From the NCBI GenBank assembly GCA_905215385.1, contig CAJMPY010000025.1, forward strand, positions 1 to 38,246: a stretch of 38,246 nucleotides of DNA, read 5' to 3'. The DNA comes from an uncultured bacterium (GTDB lineage: Bacteria; Actinomycetota; Coriobacteriia; Coriobacteriales; Coriobacteriaceae). Made by a program: the position numbers and the translations under genes. The notes under the pieces are model-generated. The model made no database searches and had not been told where the DNA came from. It saw only the letters and a program-made list of their open reading frames with translations. Positions 23,186 through 31,383 of the stretch are shown piece by piece; the stretch's first letter is position 1; each line of letters starts with the position of its first letter.

Positions 23186-23212
23186 AAAGAGGGCCGCCAA
23201 ACAGCGACCCTC
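23183..23212 (-). terminator. Strong leftward terminator upstream of alaS
   Basis: A 9-bp stem with one G-U pair (23189-23197 with 23204-23212, loop of 6) is followed on the minus strand by six T residues. It most likely ends transcripts from the sigma-factor/AI-2E operon, about 340 bases after that operon's last stop. The long 3' UTR would be antisense to the small plus-strand gene at 23307-23546. Confidence 0.8.
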
Positions 23213-23306
23213 CAGCGAAAGTGCACGTTATTATGGTCTGTCAAATACTTTGAAAAAAATGATTTTGGTAAAATTTCATATAAGAATCGTTCGGAAGGAG
23301 CGATCG

Positions 23307-23546
23307 ATGAATAGCAAACGGTTTGTCGTGAATGCACTAACCTCAGTAGCCCTTTTAGCAATCTTCGCTTACTCGAGCTGGTATGTGAACCAGCCGAGAT
23401 TTGGCTACGCATTGTACGCAGTAACATCTGGCGATAAAGCGTATTACACCCTAAGCGCAATTGACGCCATCTTTTTCTATGTGGCTGGCCCCTTATCAAT
23501 CGCTTTGATCGCGTTTATTGTTATTTACAACATCAAGAAACGCTAA
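23307..23546 (+). CDS. Small two-TM membrane protein, unknown function
   Basis: 79-aa protein without a recognised family. Two hydrophobic segments (about residues 8-27 and 48-74) flank a short polar loop with GYALYAVTSGDKAYY, and the ends are Lys/Arg-rich (MNSKRF, NIKKR). GGAAGGAG sits 6 bases before the ATG and an AT-rich promoter-like stretch precedes it (TTGAAA near 23250, TAAAAT and TATAAG near 23269-23284). Base composition is clearly more AT-rich than its neighbours, which suggests a recent or foreign origin. It converges on the AI-2E transporter gene with only 6 bases between stops. Real coding status is likely from the ribosome site and length. Confidence 0.7.
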   Translation: MNSKRFVVNALTSVALLAIFAYSSWYVNQPRFGYALYAVTSGDKAYYTLSAIDAIFFYVAGPLSIALIAFIVIYNIKKR

Positions 23547-23552
23547 CAGGGC

Positions 23553-24965
23553 CTATTTGGAATCCGAATCGTCCATGGAGCCGTCGATGCCGGTTTTGGT
23601 GTCGTCGTCAGAGCTTGTGTCGTCGTCCTTGGCAAAGGGGTTCTTAAAGAAACCCGTCGCGTCGGGCTGCAGGCCTGAGAGCTTAATCCAGGGATTATCG
23701 AGCTCGGGCTTGGGCATTGCCTGGGCCTCGGGAGCGGTCTCGTTGCCGATGAGTTCGGACTCGTAGATGAACGTATCGTCGCCAAGCGCGTCGTAGGCGG
23801 CGACCGGGTTACCCTCGGTATCGCGATACGGAGTGCCCTTAAACACGGCACCATCGTATGCCACGAGCTGACGCCCGGTCTCGTTCTCAAAGTAGTAGAC
23901 GAAAATGCCCTTGAGGGCCGCGCACAGCGGAATGGCGATAACCATGCCGATGGGACCCATGAGTGCCGAACCGATAACGAGAGCCGTCAGGCTCATAACG
24001 GGATGCACCTGCACCGAGCTCTGCATGACCTTAGGCGAAATGACATTATCGGTGACGTTTTGAGCCACCATGGTCACGACAAGCGTCCACAACGCCAGCA
24101 TGGGGCTGAACATAAAGCCGAGCACCGTGGCGATCGCCGCACTCACCCAGGGACCGACAACCGGAACCAGGTGCATAATGCCGGTAAAGATAGCCATGAG
24201 TGCTGCATACGGATGGCCGATGATCGTAAAACCAATAAAGGCAAGAAAACCGCCACAGATCGATGTGATGACCATGCCACGCATGTAGCCGCCGACCGAA
24301 CGCGAAAGGATGGCCACCATAAAGCGGTACGAGGTCTCCTTTTCCTGCCCGATGATGGTGCAGACCTCGTGGTGCATGCGGGGATAATCGCAGGCAAGCC
24401 AGTAGGCAAGCACCAGACCCAGGAAGATGACGAACAGCTGCGAGGCCGTGTTGGTAATGAGCGGAAACACACCGCGGCCGAGCTCAGCAGCGATTTGCGA
24501 GACGTACTTAGACGCTACGGTAACCAACGAAGAAAGATTGTCGTCCAGATACTCCTTGAGCGGCGTGTTGTTGAGCGTCTTAGCGTGCGAGAGCATCTCG
24601 TTGAGATCGCCACCCGCAACACGAAGCTGCTCGGGCAGGCGGCTCAGGACTTCCATGATTTGACCGAGCAAAATAGGCGATAGGATGCAGACGACGCCAA
24701 CGAGCACGGCAACAACCACAATGAGTGCGATGAGCGAACCGAGGCCACGTCCGACACCGTGATGCTCGAGCCAGTTGGTGATCGGAGACATCACAAAAGC
24801 GATGATGGAACCGACAGCGAGAAACTCGATGACCGGTGCCAGGATGCCCATAAGGTTAAAGATGACGGCAGCGATGACAATGCAGCCGACGACGCCCCAA
24901 ATGCGCAGCGTCAGAATGCGGGTATCGCGAAGCGTGCGGTCGATTTGTTGGGGGTGCTCACTCAT
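23553..24965 (-). CDS. AI-2E family transporter (PerM/YdiK-like membrane protein)
   Basis: 470-aa polytopic membrane protein of the AI-2E exporter-like superfamily, which includes autoinducer-2 exporters and Na+/H+ antiporters. The N-terminal pair of helices is followed by a soluble loop (LSRLPEQLRVAGGDL region), then the conserved core with GFTIIGHPYAALMAIFTGI, VPVVGPWVSA and the VSLTALVIGSALMGPIGMV-like segment. The last about 90 residues form an acidic Asp/Ser-rich cytoplasmic tail. The ATG at 24965 overlaps the sigma factor stop as ATGA, tying it to a stress regulon. Substrate is unknown. Confidence 0.88.
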   Translation of the reverse strand: MSEHPQQIDRTLRDTRILTLRIWGVVGCIVIAAVIFNLMGILAPVIEFLAVGSIIAFVMSPITNWLEHHGVGRGLGSLIALIVVVAVLVGVVCILSPILLGQIMEVLSRLPEQLRVAGGDLNEMLSHAKTLNNTPLKEYLDDNLSSLVTVASKYVSQIAAELGRGVFPLITNTASQLFVIFLGLVLAYWLACDYPRMHHEVCTIIGQEKETSYRFMVAILSRSVGGYMRGMVITSICGGFLAFIGFTIIGHPYAALMAIFTGIMHLVPVVGPWVSAAIATVLGFMFSPMLALWTLVVTMVAQNVTDNVISPKVMQSSVQVHPVMSLTALVIGSALMGPIGMVIAIPLCAALKGIFVYYFENETGRQLVAYDGAVFKGTPYRDTEGNPVAAYDALGDDTFIYESELIGNETAPEAQAMPKPELDNPWIKLSGLQPDATGFFKNPFAKDDDTSSDDDTKTGIDGSMDDSDSK

Positions 24966-25753
24966 GAACGAACCATCACTCCGTCGGGATCAATCTTATC
25001 TTGAATCTTCTTAAGCGTGCGGCGCAGCAGGCGCGAGACCTGCACCTGCGAGATGCCAAGCTTCTTGGCAATCTCGATCTGGGTCATGCCCTTAACGAAG
25101 CGCAGCTCGATAACCTCGCGCTCGCGCGGCGAGAAATCGCGGATAGCTTCCTCGATTACCAGGCGGTCATCGGTAAAGTCGAGCTCGTTGTCGTCGTCGG
25201 CATAGCGATCGAGAATCGAAGGCGCATCATCGGAATCGGACGCACCGGGAGCCTCGATGGGCACCGAGGTGTAGGCCGAGGACGATTCCATGGCTTCGAG
25301 CACCTCGTCGACGGTTACGCCAAGGTAATCGGCGATTTCCTCAACCTTGGGCGAACGCTGAAGCTCGTTGGTGAGCTTGTCGGTGGCCTGGTTAACCTTG
25401 GCAGAGAGCTCCTGCAGACGACGCGGCACGCGCACACTCCAGCCCTTGTCGCGGAAGTGGCGCTTAATCTCGCCCAAGATGGTGGGCGTGGCAAACGTCG
25501 TGAACTCGAGTCCGCGCTCGGGATCAAAGCGGTCGATTGCCTTGAGCAAGCCCAAGTACCCGACCTGCAAAAGGTCATCGAGCGGCTCGCCGCGGTTCTT
25601 GAATTTGTTGGCAAGAAACCTTACCAGGTTCATATGGGACATGACGAGCTGCTCGCGAGCATCCGGATCACCGGTCTCCTTATAACGACGAAACAGCTCG
25701 CGGGTTTTCTCCTTGTCCCAAGCGGTCTTGCCGCTCCGGGAGCGTTCGGTCAT
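24962..25753 (-). CDS. RNA polymerase sigma factor, SigB/SigF/SigG type
   Basis: 263-aa sigma-70 family group 3 factor. Region 2 shows HMNLVRFLANKF, DDLLQVGYLGLLKAIDRFDP and EFTTFATPTILGEIKRHFRD. The GWSVRVPRRLQEL segment marks the SigB/F/G subfamily. Region 3 carries a helix-turn-helix near VEEIADYLGVTVDEVLEA, and region 4 has REREVIELRFVKGMTQIEIA followed by KKLGISQVQVSRLLRR. It is preceded by an RsbW-like gene (2-base gap) and followed by the AI-2E gene (ATGA overlap). In a non-sporulating actinobacterium this points to a general stress sigma factor. Confidence 0.93.
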   Translation of the reverse strand: MTERSRSGKTAWDKEKTRELFRRYKETGDPDAREQLVMSHMNLVRFLANKFKNRGEPLDDLLQVGYLGLLKAIDRFDPERGLEFTTFATPTILGEIKRHFRDKGWSVRVPRRLQELSAKVNQATDKLTNELQRSPKVEEIADYLGVTVDEVLEAMESSSAYTSVPIEAPGASDSDDAPSILDRYADDDNELDFTDDRLVIEEAIRDFSPREREVIELRFVKGMTQIEIAKKLGISQVQVSRLLRRTLKKIQDKIDPDGVMVRS

Positions 25754-25754
25754 A

Positions 25755-26132
25755 TTAGATATCCGCCTTGAGGTCGAGGGAAAGCGTTAGGGGCGCTGTA
25801 GTCTTTTCGTAGGAGTCGCACACACTCGCCAAAATGAGCTCGGCATACACGGCAGCCTGGTCATCCTCATCGACAGTCGCCTGGTCGCCAAAGGTAAAGG
25901 TCATGCCCACATGCGATTCGTCGACATCGAATTTGATCGAGATATCGTCGGAATCAACAGCCGTGCAGCCAAAGATGAAGGCTTCTTCGGCAGCCATACG
26001 AATGTCCTCGATGCGATCGACGGACATAGAGCACAGGGCGCCGACGTTGGCGGCCGTCATGCGCACCAAGCGCGCGAGACGCGGATCACCAGCAACGCTC
26101 AGCGTAATGGGGCAGGTTGCTTCGCTACTCAT
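25755..26132 (-). CDS. RsbW/SpoIIAB-like anti-sigma factor, degenerate ATP site
   Basis: 125-aa protein aligning well with the N-terminal half of RsbW-type serine kinase anti-sigma factors (RLVRMTAANVGALCSMSVDR followed by IEDIRMAAEEAF). Kinase hallmarks are missing. The N-box Asn of SEACTNA is replaced (EEAFIFG), the DxGxG box is absent (FTFGDQATVD), and the glycine-rich GLGL lid is absent (AVYAELIL). Position directly upstream of the sigma gene supports an anti-sigma role, but partner switching by ATP-dependent phosphorylation looks impossible as in RsbW. The start at 26132 is set by an upstream GAGGAG; a longer frame to 26240 reads back into DUF948. No anti-anti-sigma (RsbV-like) gene is adjacent. 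Confidence 0.75.
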   Translation of the reverse strand: MSSEATCPITLSVAGDPRLARLVRMTAANVGALCSMSVDRIEDIRMAAEEAFIFGCTAVDSDDISIKFDVDESHVGMTFTFGDQATVDEDDQAAVYAELILASVCDSYEKTTAPLTLSLDLKADI

Positions 26133-26712
26133 CGCAGGACTCCTCGGAGGTCTCGGCAGGCGTATAGGTGTAATACTGAGCAGGCTTAGCAGCGGGCTTC
26201 TGAACATCATCGTCGTCAGCAGCGGCATCGTCGTCGCCAATCAGAACGCGCTCAGTGGGCTGCTCGGCCTCGGCAGCGGCAGCGGCGAGCTTGCGATCGG
26301 CGTCGGCTGCAGGAGCCTTCACCTTATTGAAGAGCTTCTGCACGGCGCCAGCAGCAGAATCAGTCACGCTCGATACGGCATTGCTGGCCTCGGCCACGCT
26401 GCCCGTGACCTCGGAAATGTCGCGAACGACCGCCTCAACCTCAACGAGGTTAGACGTCAGAGCATCAACGGCAGTCTTGCTCGACTTGAGGAGCGGCTCC
26501 ATCTGGGCAAGTGCCGGCGTAAGCTCGTCAACGGCGCCATCAAGCTTTGCCACCACGGGCTGCGCCTCGGCAATCGTATTGTTGAGGTCGGTTACCGTCT
26601 TGTCGAGCGAGTCGACAACGGTGCGGGTTTTGCGCAGGGTGAGCGCAAGCTCAACGATAGCCCACACGCCGGCAACGGCAAGCAGCAGCAAGGCGATTTG
26701 AATGGGACTCAT
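26125..26712 (-). CDS. DUF948 domain protein (membrane-anchored coiled coil)
   Basis: 195-aa protein with one N-terminal membrane segment (about residues 4-23, IQIALLLLAVAGVWAIVELA), then a long helical stretch with TVVDSLDKTVTDLNNTI and heptad-like spacing, then an Ala/Asp-rich tail ending YYTYTPAETSEES. This is the layout of the DUF948/YtxG family; YtxG is a general stress protein in Bacillus. GGGAGG lies 5 bases before the ATG at 26712. It overlaps the RsbW-like gene by 8 bases and is the first gene of the four-gene stress operon. Molecular function is unknown. Confidence 0.82.
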   Translation of the reverse strand: MSPIQIALLLLAVAGVWAIVELALTLRKTRTVVDSLDKTVTDLNNTIAEAQPVVAKLDGAVDELTPALAQMEPLLKSSKTAVDALTSNLVEVEAVVRDISEVTGSVAEASNAVSSVTDSAAGAVQKLFNKVKAPAADADRKLAAAAAEAEQPTERVLIGDDDAAADDDDVQKPAAKPAQYYTYTPAETSEESCDE

Positions 26713-26812
26713 ACAAGCCTCCCAAAGGAATCGAAATACAAACGCTTTCCATGGTACCCCAAAGGGGACCGAACATGCCAAGAGCAGCAACGTGGGACAA
26801 AATTATCAGCAG

Positions 26813-28162
26813 CTACTTCGGTGCATTCCCGCTGCGGTCGCGTTCGCTTTGCTCTACGCGCCATTCTTCCCAACCGCGGCCGGCAGGCTGCCAAAATGCA
26901 CCGCGTTCTAAGCCTTCGGGCAAATAGCGCTGGTCGACCCAGCCTTCGGGATAATCGTGCGGATACTTATACACACCGTATTCATCGCTGCCCGGGCGAT
27001 GGCGATCGCGTAGATAACTCGGCACCTCGCGAAGCCCACTAGAGTGGATATCGGCCAGCGCCGCATCGATCGAAGCCTCGCACGCGTTGGATTTAGGCGC
27101 CAAGCACACATAGAGTGCAGCCTGAGCCAGGTTAATGCGGCACTCGGGATAGCCAATGACCTCGGCAGACTTAAACGCGGCATGTGCCACCAAAAGTGCC
27201 TGCGGATCGGCATTGCCAACATCCTCAGAAGCCTGAATCATAATGCGACGGGCGATAAACTTAGGATCCTCCCCCGCGTCAATCATGCGCGCGAGCCAAT
27301 AGATCGTGGCATCGGGGTCGCTGCCGCGCATGGACTTGATGAACGCACTGATAATGTCATAGTGCATGTCGCCGTTTTTGTCATACGAAAAACCGCGGCG
27401 CGGGTTGGCAATCTTCACGTCATCGACGGTGATGGGATAACGCTCCCCCGCCGCCGGCGCTGGCGTCCCTTCGGTATCGGGACGCGTGACGGCAATCTCG
27501 CTCGCCAGCTCGAGCGTCGTCAGGGCAGAGCGCGCATCACCCGCGGCCAGCGTGCAGATGGTCTTGACCGTATCATCATCGGCAGAAAACTTTCCGTTCA
27601 AGCCCTGTGGTGCCTCGAGCGCACGCTCAATAAGCGTGGCGATATCCTCATCCTTCAGATGTTCAAGCTCCACCACGCGTCCGCGCGACAACAGTGCCGA
27701 ATTGACCTCGAAGTACGGGTTCTCCGTCGTAGCGCCAATCATAATGACGGTACGGTTCTCAACTGCATGCAGCAGGGCATCCTGCTGCGACTTAGAGAAG
27801 CGGTGAATCTCATCGATGAATAGAATGGTGCGGCGGTCGTAGGTGTTCAGACGGGTCTTAGCCTCATCGATTACGCGGCGCAGGTCCTTCACAGTGCCCG
27901 TCACGGCGCTGACCTCGACAAACTCGCTCTTGGTATGGTTGGCGATAATGTGGGCCAGCGTCGTCTTGCCCGTGCCAGCCGGGCCGTACAGAATCACGCT
28001 CGACAGCACGTCATGCTCAATCGCGGCGCGCAGCCACGAGCCCTTACCGACGGCCTTTTGCTGGCCCACATACTCGTCGAGCGAATTGGGGCGCATACGC
28101 ACCGCAAGCGGCGCATTTTTAAAGGAGCGCTCGCGCGTCGAAGCAGAAAAAAGGTCGTCCAT
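26813..28162 (-). CDS. rarA: Replication-associated recombination protein A (RarA/MgsA) AAA ATPase
   Basis: 449-aa AAA+ ATPase acting at stalled replication forks. The N-terminal RPNSLDEYVGQQKAVGKGS is characteristic. Walker A is GPAGTGKTT, Walker B FIDEIHRF, and the sensor region is IGATTENPYFEVN. The C-terminal oligomerisation domain has KSMRGSDPDATIYWLARM, HAAFKSAEVIGYPE and YKYPHDYP. The start is placed at 28162 (MDDLFSAS) since GGGA lies 5 bases upstream; ATGs at 28168 and 28177 are alternatives. A possible TATACT -10 at 28202-28207 would give it its own promoter. Confidence 0.94.
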   Translation of the reverse strand: MDDLFSASTRERSFKNAPLAVRMRPNSLDEYVGQQKAVGKGSWLRAAIEHDVLSSVILYGPAGTGKTTLAHIIANHTKSEFVEVSAVTGTVKDLRRVIDEAKTRLNTYDRRTILFIDEIHRFSKSQQDALLHAVENRTVIMIGATTENPYFEVNSALLSRGRVVELEHLKDEDIATLIERALEAPQGLNGKFSADDDTVKTICTLAAGDARSALTTLELASEIAVTRPDTEGTPAPAAGERYPITVDDVKIANPRRGFSYDKNGDMHYDIISAFIKSMRGSDPDATIYWLARMIDAGEDPKFIARRIMIQASEDVGNADPQALLVAHAAFKSAEVIGYPECRINLAQAALYVCLAPKSNACEASIDAALADIHSSGLREVPSYLRDRHRPGSDEYGVYKYPHDYPEGWVDQRYLPEGLERGAFWQPAGRGWEEWRVEQSERDRSGNAPK

Positions 28163-28222
28163 AGCCATCCCGTGCATTAATCAAAATCGTTGTTGACCAA
28201 CAGTATACCGAAAGGATACGAA

Positions 28223-29470
28223 CTACCGTTCGTTAATATAGGTGCGGTGCGGAAACTTTAGACCTGGGAACAATTTGCTCGTCAGCTCGCAGAAATAACC
28301 ATCCGTCATGCTTGCGATGTAATCGACGACGGCCTGATCCTTGTCGTCCTGCCAGGCATACGTGCGATCGTAGTAGGAAAGCTGCTGCTCAATGCGCGAA
28401 ACATGATGCTTAAAGATGTAAGAGAACTCGTCGCCTTTATTTAGATCCTGCAGGCAACGGTCGTAGAGCTTTTCGAAGGCCTCACGCAACTCTGCCTCAG
28501 AATCGCCTTCGATACCGCCCTTGCTATAGATCTTCTCGTAGTTCTCGCGCTTCGCCCGGCGGATCTCCTCAAACAGGTCCTCGCTCATCTCGATACGCGG
28601 TTTGCCGTAGCTATGCTCAACGATATCGATAGAAGCGTGCGTGAGGATCCAGCTGTTGTAAGCCCCGCCCAGGCCATCGTCAAAAGCGTCGGGTGACAAC
28701 AGGCCCGCCGCGATGGCGTCTTGGCGATCGCGCCCAACGTAGGCGAGGATATCCGAGATACGCACCACACAGCCCTCGAGGGTCATGGGGCGCAGGTGCT
28801 CGATCGCGCCATAGCCCGTGGCAATGCAGTCCTCGACGGTACGGTCGAACTGGTCAAACGACGCCATGTCCGAGAGTTCAAAGACACGCTGCTCGTACTC
28901 GCCGTTATGGCACAGCACGCCGTCGAGCGTCTGGAGCGACACGTTGCGGCCGTACAGCGCGTCGAGCACGCGGACGGACTGCACGTTATGGAAAAAATAA
29001 CGACCCGTACGCTCGTGATAGATATCGTTGAGGAAACGCTCGCCGGCATGGCCAAAGGGCGTGTGGCCCAAATCGTGGCCCAGGCCAATCGCCTCGATCA
29101 AATCGCAGTTGAGGCCCAGGGCACGGCCGATATCGCGGGCAATGCGCGAGACGAGCTGCACATGAAGGCCGCGCCGCGACAGGTCGTCGTTGCTGCGAAA
29201 GCTAAAGACCTGCGTTTTGCCTGCATAACGCGTGTACGCAGGAAGATGAAGAATCTTTTCGGTATCGCGCATAAACGCCGGACGCATAAGCGTGCCTTTG
29301 TCGGCAGCGCGATCTATACGACGAATGACCTGGTCGTCGCAGCATCGATAAGGATTAACGACACCCGAGGCGCGGTCGGCGGCGATACGCTCGACCAGCT
29401 CGGGCAACAACGCCGCGGGAATGCGGTCCATGCGCGCCTTAATGACGGCCGTTTCTTGATTAGTTGCCAT
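28223..29470 (-). CDS. dgt: dGTPase-like HD domain triphosphohydrolase
   Basis: 415-aa cytosolic HD-superfamily enzyme, predicted to hydrolyse dGTP or other dNTPs to the nucleoside and triphosphate. The HD site is GLGHDLGHTPFGHAGE with an upstream LHVQLVSRIARDIGRALG. Further family blocks are CHNGEY and RISDILAYVGRD. AAGGAG lies 6 bases before the ATG at 29470. It begins 31 bases after the prepilin peptidase gene and is likely cotranscribed with it. Substrate specificity within the Dgt family cannot be told from motifs. Confidence 0.88.
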   Translation of the reverse strand: MATNQETAVIKARMDRIPAALLPELVERIAADRASGVVNPYRCCDDQVIRRIDRAADKGTLMRPAFMRDTEKILHLPAYTRYAGKTQVFSFRSNDDLSRRGLHVQLVSRIARDIGRALGLNCDLIEAIGLGHDLGHTPFGHAGERFLNDIYHERTGRYFFHNVQSVRVLDALYGRNVSLQTLDGVLCHNGEYEQRVFELSDMASFDQFDRTVEDCIATGYGAIEHLRPMTLEGCVVRISDILAYVGRDRQDAIAAGLLSPDAFDDGLGGAYNSWILTHASIDIVEHSYGKPRIEMSEDLFEEIRRAKRENYEKIYSKGGIEGDSEAELREAFEKLYDRCLQDLNKGDEFSYIFKHHVSRIEQQLSYYDRTYAWQDDKDQAVVDYIASMTDGYFCELTSKLFPGLKFPHRTYINER

Positions 29471-29501
29471 GGCATGCTCCTTAAAAAGGATGCGCAATCG
29501 G

Positions 29502-29924
29502 TTACAATGTCCAGCCCACGACCTCGATTATGGCAAATATCGGCACCAAAAACGGGAGCAAAGGCAGGGAGCGCGATTTTGTAAAGAGGCAGGAGAGGGC
29601 CAGGACCAGGAGCGCGACGGCAAATGCCACGATGCCGCCCAGAGGGTCGAGCGTGCAAAGCGCGAAAAGCGCCTTGGCATCCCCCATGCCGATGCCGGGG
29701 GCCTGGCGGAAACGCCGCCAAAGCGACTCGGTCAGCACAAGGGAAAGGCACACGATAACGGCAGGACCGGCGTGGTCAAGCGCCGTGTTCAAGCCCCTGT
29801 CCAGCCAAACGCCTGCAAACGCCGCCACGGCGCATGCGGCGGCAAGCGCGTTGGGAAACCGCCGTTCACGGACATCAATCACCGCACCGGCAAAGGCGCA
29901 GATCCAAAAGGGAATATAGACCAT
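29502..29924 (-). CDS. Small type IV prepilin peptidase (A24 family, CpaA/TadV-like)
   Basis: 140-aa polytopic membrane protease of the A24 family that would cleave leader peptides of type IV pilin-like proteins. The two catalytic Asp are visible: Asp17 in FAGAVIDVRERRFPN and Asp82 in GIGMGDAKAL. It lacks the N-terminal methylase domain of full PilD/ComC enzymes, so it resembles TadV/CpaA. The start at 29924 has GGGAGG 6 bases upstream; a longer frame reaches into the REP-like hairpin at 29957 and is rejected. No pilin, ATPase or Tad gene is nearby. Confidence 0.87.
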   Translation of the reverse strand: MVYIPFWICAFAGAVIDVRERRFPNALAAACAVAAFAGVWLDRGLNTALDHAGPAVIVCLSLVLTESLWRRFRQAPGIGMGDAKALFALCTLDPLGGIVAFAVALLVLALSCLFTKSRSLPLLPFLVPIFAIIEVVGWTL

Positions 29925-29956
29925 TGAACACCTCCCGTGGCAGTCACTCAAAAGCA

Positions 29957-29997
29957 AAAACCACCACAAAGGTGCCTGTCCCCTTCGTGGTGGTTTT
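29957..29997 (-). repeat. REP-like hairpin acting as terminator of the glycosyltransferase gene
   Basis: AAAACCACCAC (29957-29967) pairs perfectly with GTGGTGGTTTT (29987-29997). The loop contains GGTGCCTGTCCCC. On the minus strand a TTTTTGCTTTT tail follows, so it can terminate the 30006-31301 gene. A second copy with the loop motif in the opposite sense lies at 37643-37683. Confidence 0.75.
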
Positions 29998-30005
29998 GGT
30001 GGTGG

Positions 30006-31301
30006 TTATTTAGCGCCCTGCATGACCTCGTCGAGGGTAACGTTGACAGCGTGTTGCGTCGGGACCCAGTCGACCTTCAGGAACAACGCAGCCACCGTGA
30101 TGGGGATATAGCTGAACATAAAGATCGGGAAGGTAAACAGGTTGGTCACCAGGCGCCACTTTTGCGCACAATGAATGTGCTTGTACTCGAAGATGGTCGT
30201 AAGTAGCGCCAGGATAAAGAAGGTCTGATACATCATCGCGAAGGTCATGATGAGCGAAGCGGCACACGCCTGCATCTCGACCTCGGTAGCCAAAAAGCCA
30301 TGCGAAAGACCACCGACGATCAGGAACGTGGCGTTGGCGAGCATCGAAATCAGCGATAACAGCATACCAGGGGCAATCGTCATAAACATATCGTAGGCGG
30401 CAAAACGATGATAGCGGAAGGTCGACTTGACCAGATGCTTACCGTAGGTAAAGAACACCTGGTAGAAGCCCTTGGTCCAACGCATACGTTGCTTCCAGGA
30501 CGCCTTAAACGTCACGGGCTGCTCGTCAAAGAACTCCGCCGGCGCATAGCCAATACGAATGCCGTGAATAGCGCAGAACGTGGTGAACTGAATATCCTCG
30601 GTCAGCGTATGGAACTGCCAGCCGTGCATGCCCTCAATAACGCTAGCCGAGATAAGGTAGCCCGAACCCGAGACAGCACAGGACGTCTTGCAGATGTTGC
30701 GCGCGTTGTTGAGAAAACGCGCCTCGCGCAGATACCAAGTGGCATTCGCTGCCGAGATCCACGAGCTTCCGAAGTTCTTGGAGTTACGATAGCTCGTGAC
30801 CACATGGAAGCCCTGGTCAAAGGCATCATTCATCTTGGACACGTAATCGCGGGCGATAACATTATCGGCATCGAAGATAAAGTAACCTTCAAAGGTATCG
30901 GGATACTCGTTAAGAATGCGGTCAAAACCAAAGTCCATGACCCAGCTCTTGCCTTTACGGGCCAGGTCGTTTCGCTCGTACACGACAGCGCCCGCCTCGC
31001 GCGCGAGCTGCGCGGTGTTATCGGTGCAGGCATCGGCGACCACGAAGACCTCGATGAGCTCGGACGGATAATCCTGGTCCTTGATGGAGCGAACGAGGTT
31101 GGCGATAACGGCCTCCTCGTTGTGTGCTGCAATAAAGAAGGCATACCGGTGGAGTTTTTTGGCCTTGGGAGGCGCGACCTCGCCGCGGAGAGCACCGATG
31201 ACAAAGAAGACCACCTGGTACAAGAAGCAGACCGTGAGCAGCGTGACGACAATCTGGTTGAAGATCACGATGGGTGTGTTGGTTTGTAAAAAGGCGAGCA
31301 T
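30006..31301 (-). CDS. Family 2 processive glycosyltransferase (membrane)
   Basis: 431-aa membrane glycosyltransferase of the cellulose/poly-GlcNAc synthase type. One N-terminal helix (about residues 10-38) precedes the cytosolic GT-A domain with FIAAHNEEAVI, VVADACTDNT, the DxD-like FDADN, HTLTEDIQFT and QRMRWTKGF (the Q..RW motif). Three or four membrane helices follow. It probably makes a surface or exopolysaccharide chain. GGGAG lies 5 bases before the ATG. It appears to be transcribed alone, with TTGAAC/TAAGAT promoter-like boxes in the 82-base gap upstream and the hairpin at 29957-29997 behind. Product is unknown. Confidence 0.88.
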   Translation of the reverse strand: MLAFLQTNTPIVIFNQIVVTLLTVCFLYQVVFFVIGALRGEVAPPKAKKLHRYAFFIAAHNEEAVIANLVRSIKDQDYPSELIEVFVVADACTDNTAQLAREAGAVVYERNDLARKGKSWVMDFGFDRILNEYPDTFEGYFIFDADNVIARDYVSKMNDAFDQGFHVVTSYRNSKNFGSSWISAANATWYLREARFLNNARNICKTSCAVSGSGYLISASVIEGMHGWQFHTLTEDIQFTTFCAIHGIRIGYAPAEFFDEQPVTFKASWKQRMRWTKGFYQVFFTYGKHLVKSTFRYHRFAAYDMFMTIAPGMLLSLISMLANATFLIVGGLSHGFLATEVEMQACAASLIMTFAMMYQTFFILALLTTIFEYKHIHCAQKWRLVTNLFTFPIFMFSYIPITVAALFLKVDWVPTQHAVNVTLDEVMQGAK

Positions 31302-31383
31302 GCAGGCTCCCAGGAACGTGTTACGTAAACAACCGTATATCTTACCGCAGGCTTACCGAGTTCAAGAAACCACCTAATACTGG

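Noticed and set aside
23111..23212. Possible T-box leader for alaS because a hairpin with six T precedes it
   Set aside because: No T-box core, specifier or AG-bulge motif was found, and a well-spaced promoter lies between the hairpin and alaS, so the hairpin ends an upstream transcript.
29925..29969. Longer start for the prepilin peptidase at 29969
   Set aside because: It would place the start codon inside the REP-like hairpin, whereas 29924 has GGGAGG at ideal spacing and gives the usual N-terminus before the first catalytic Asp.
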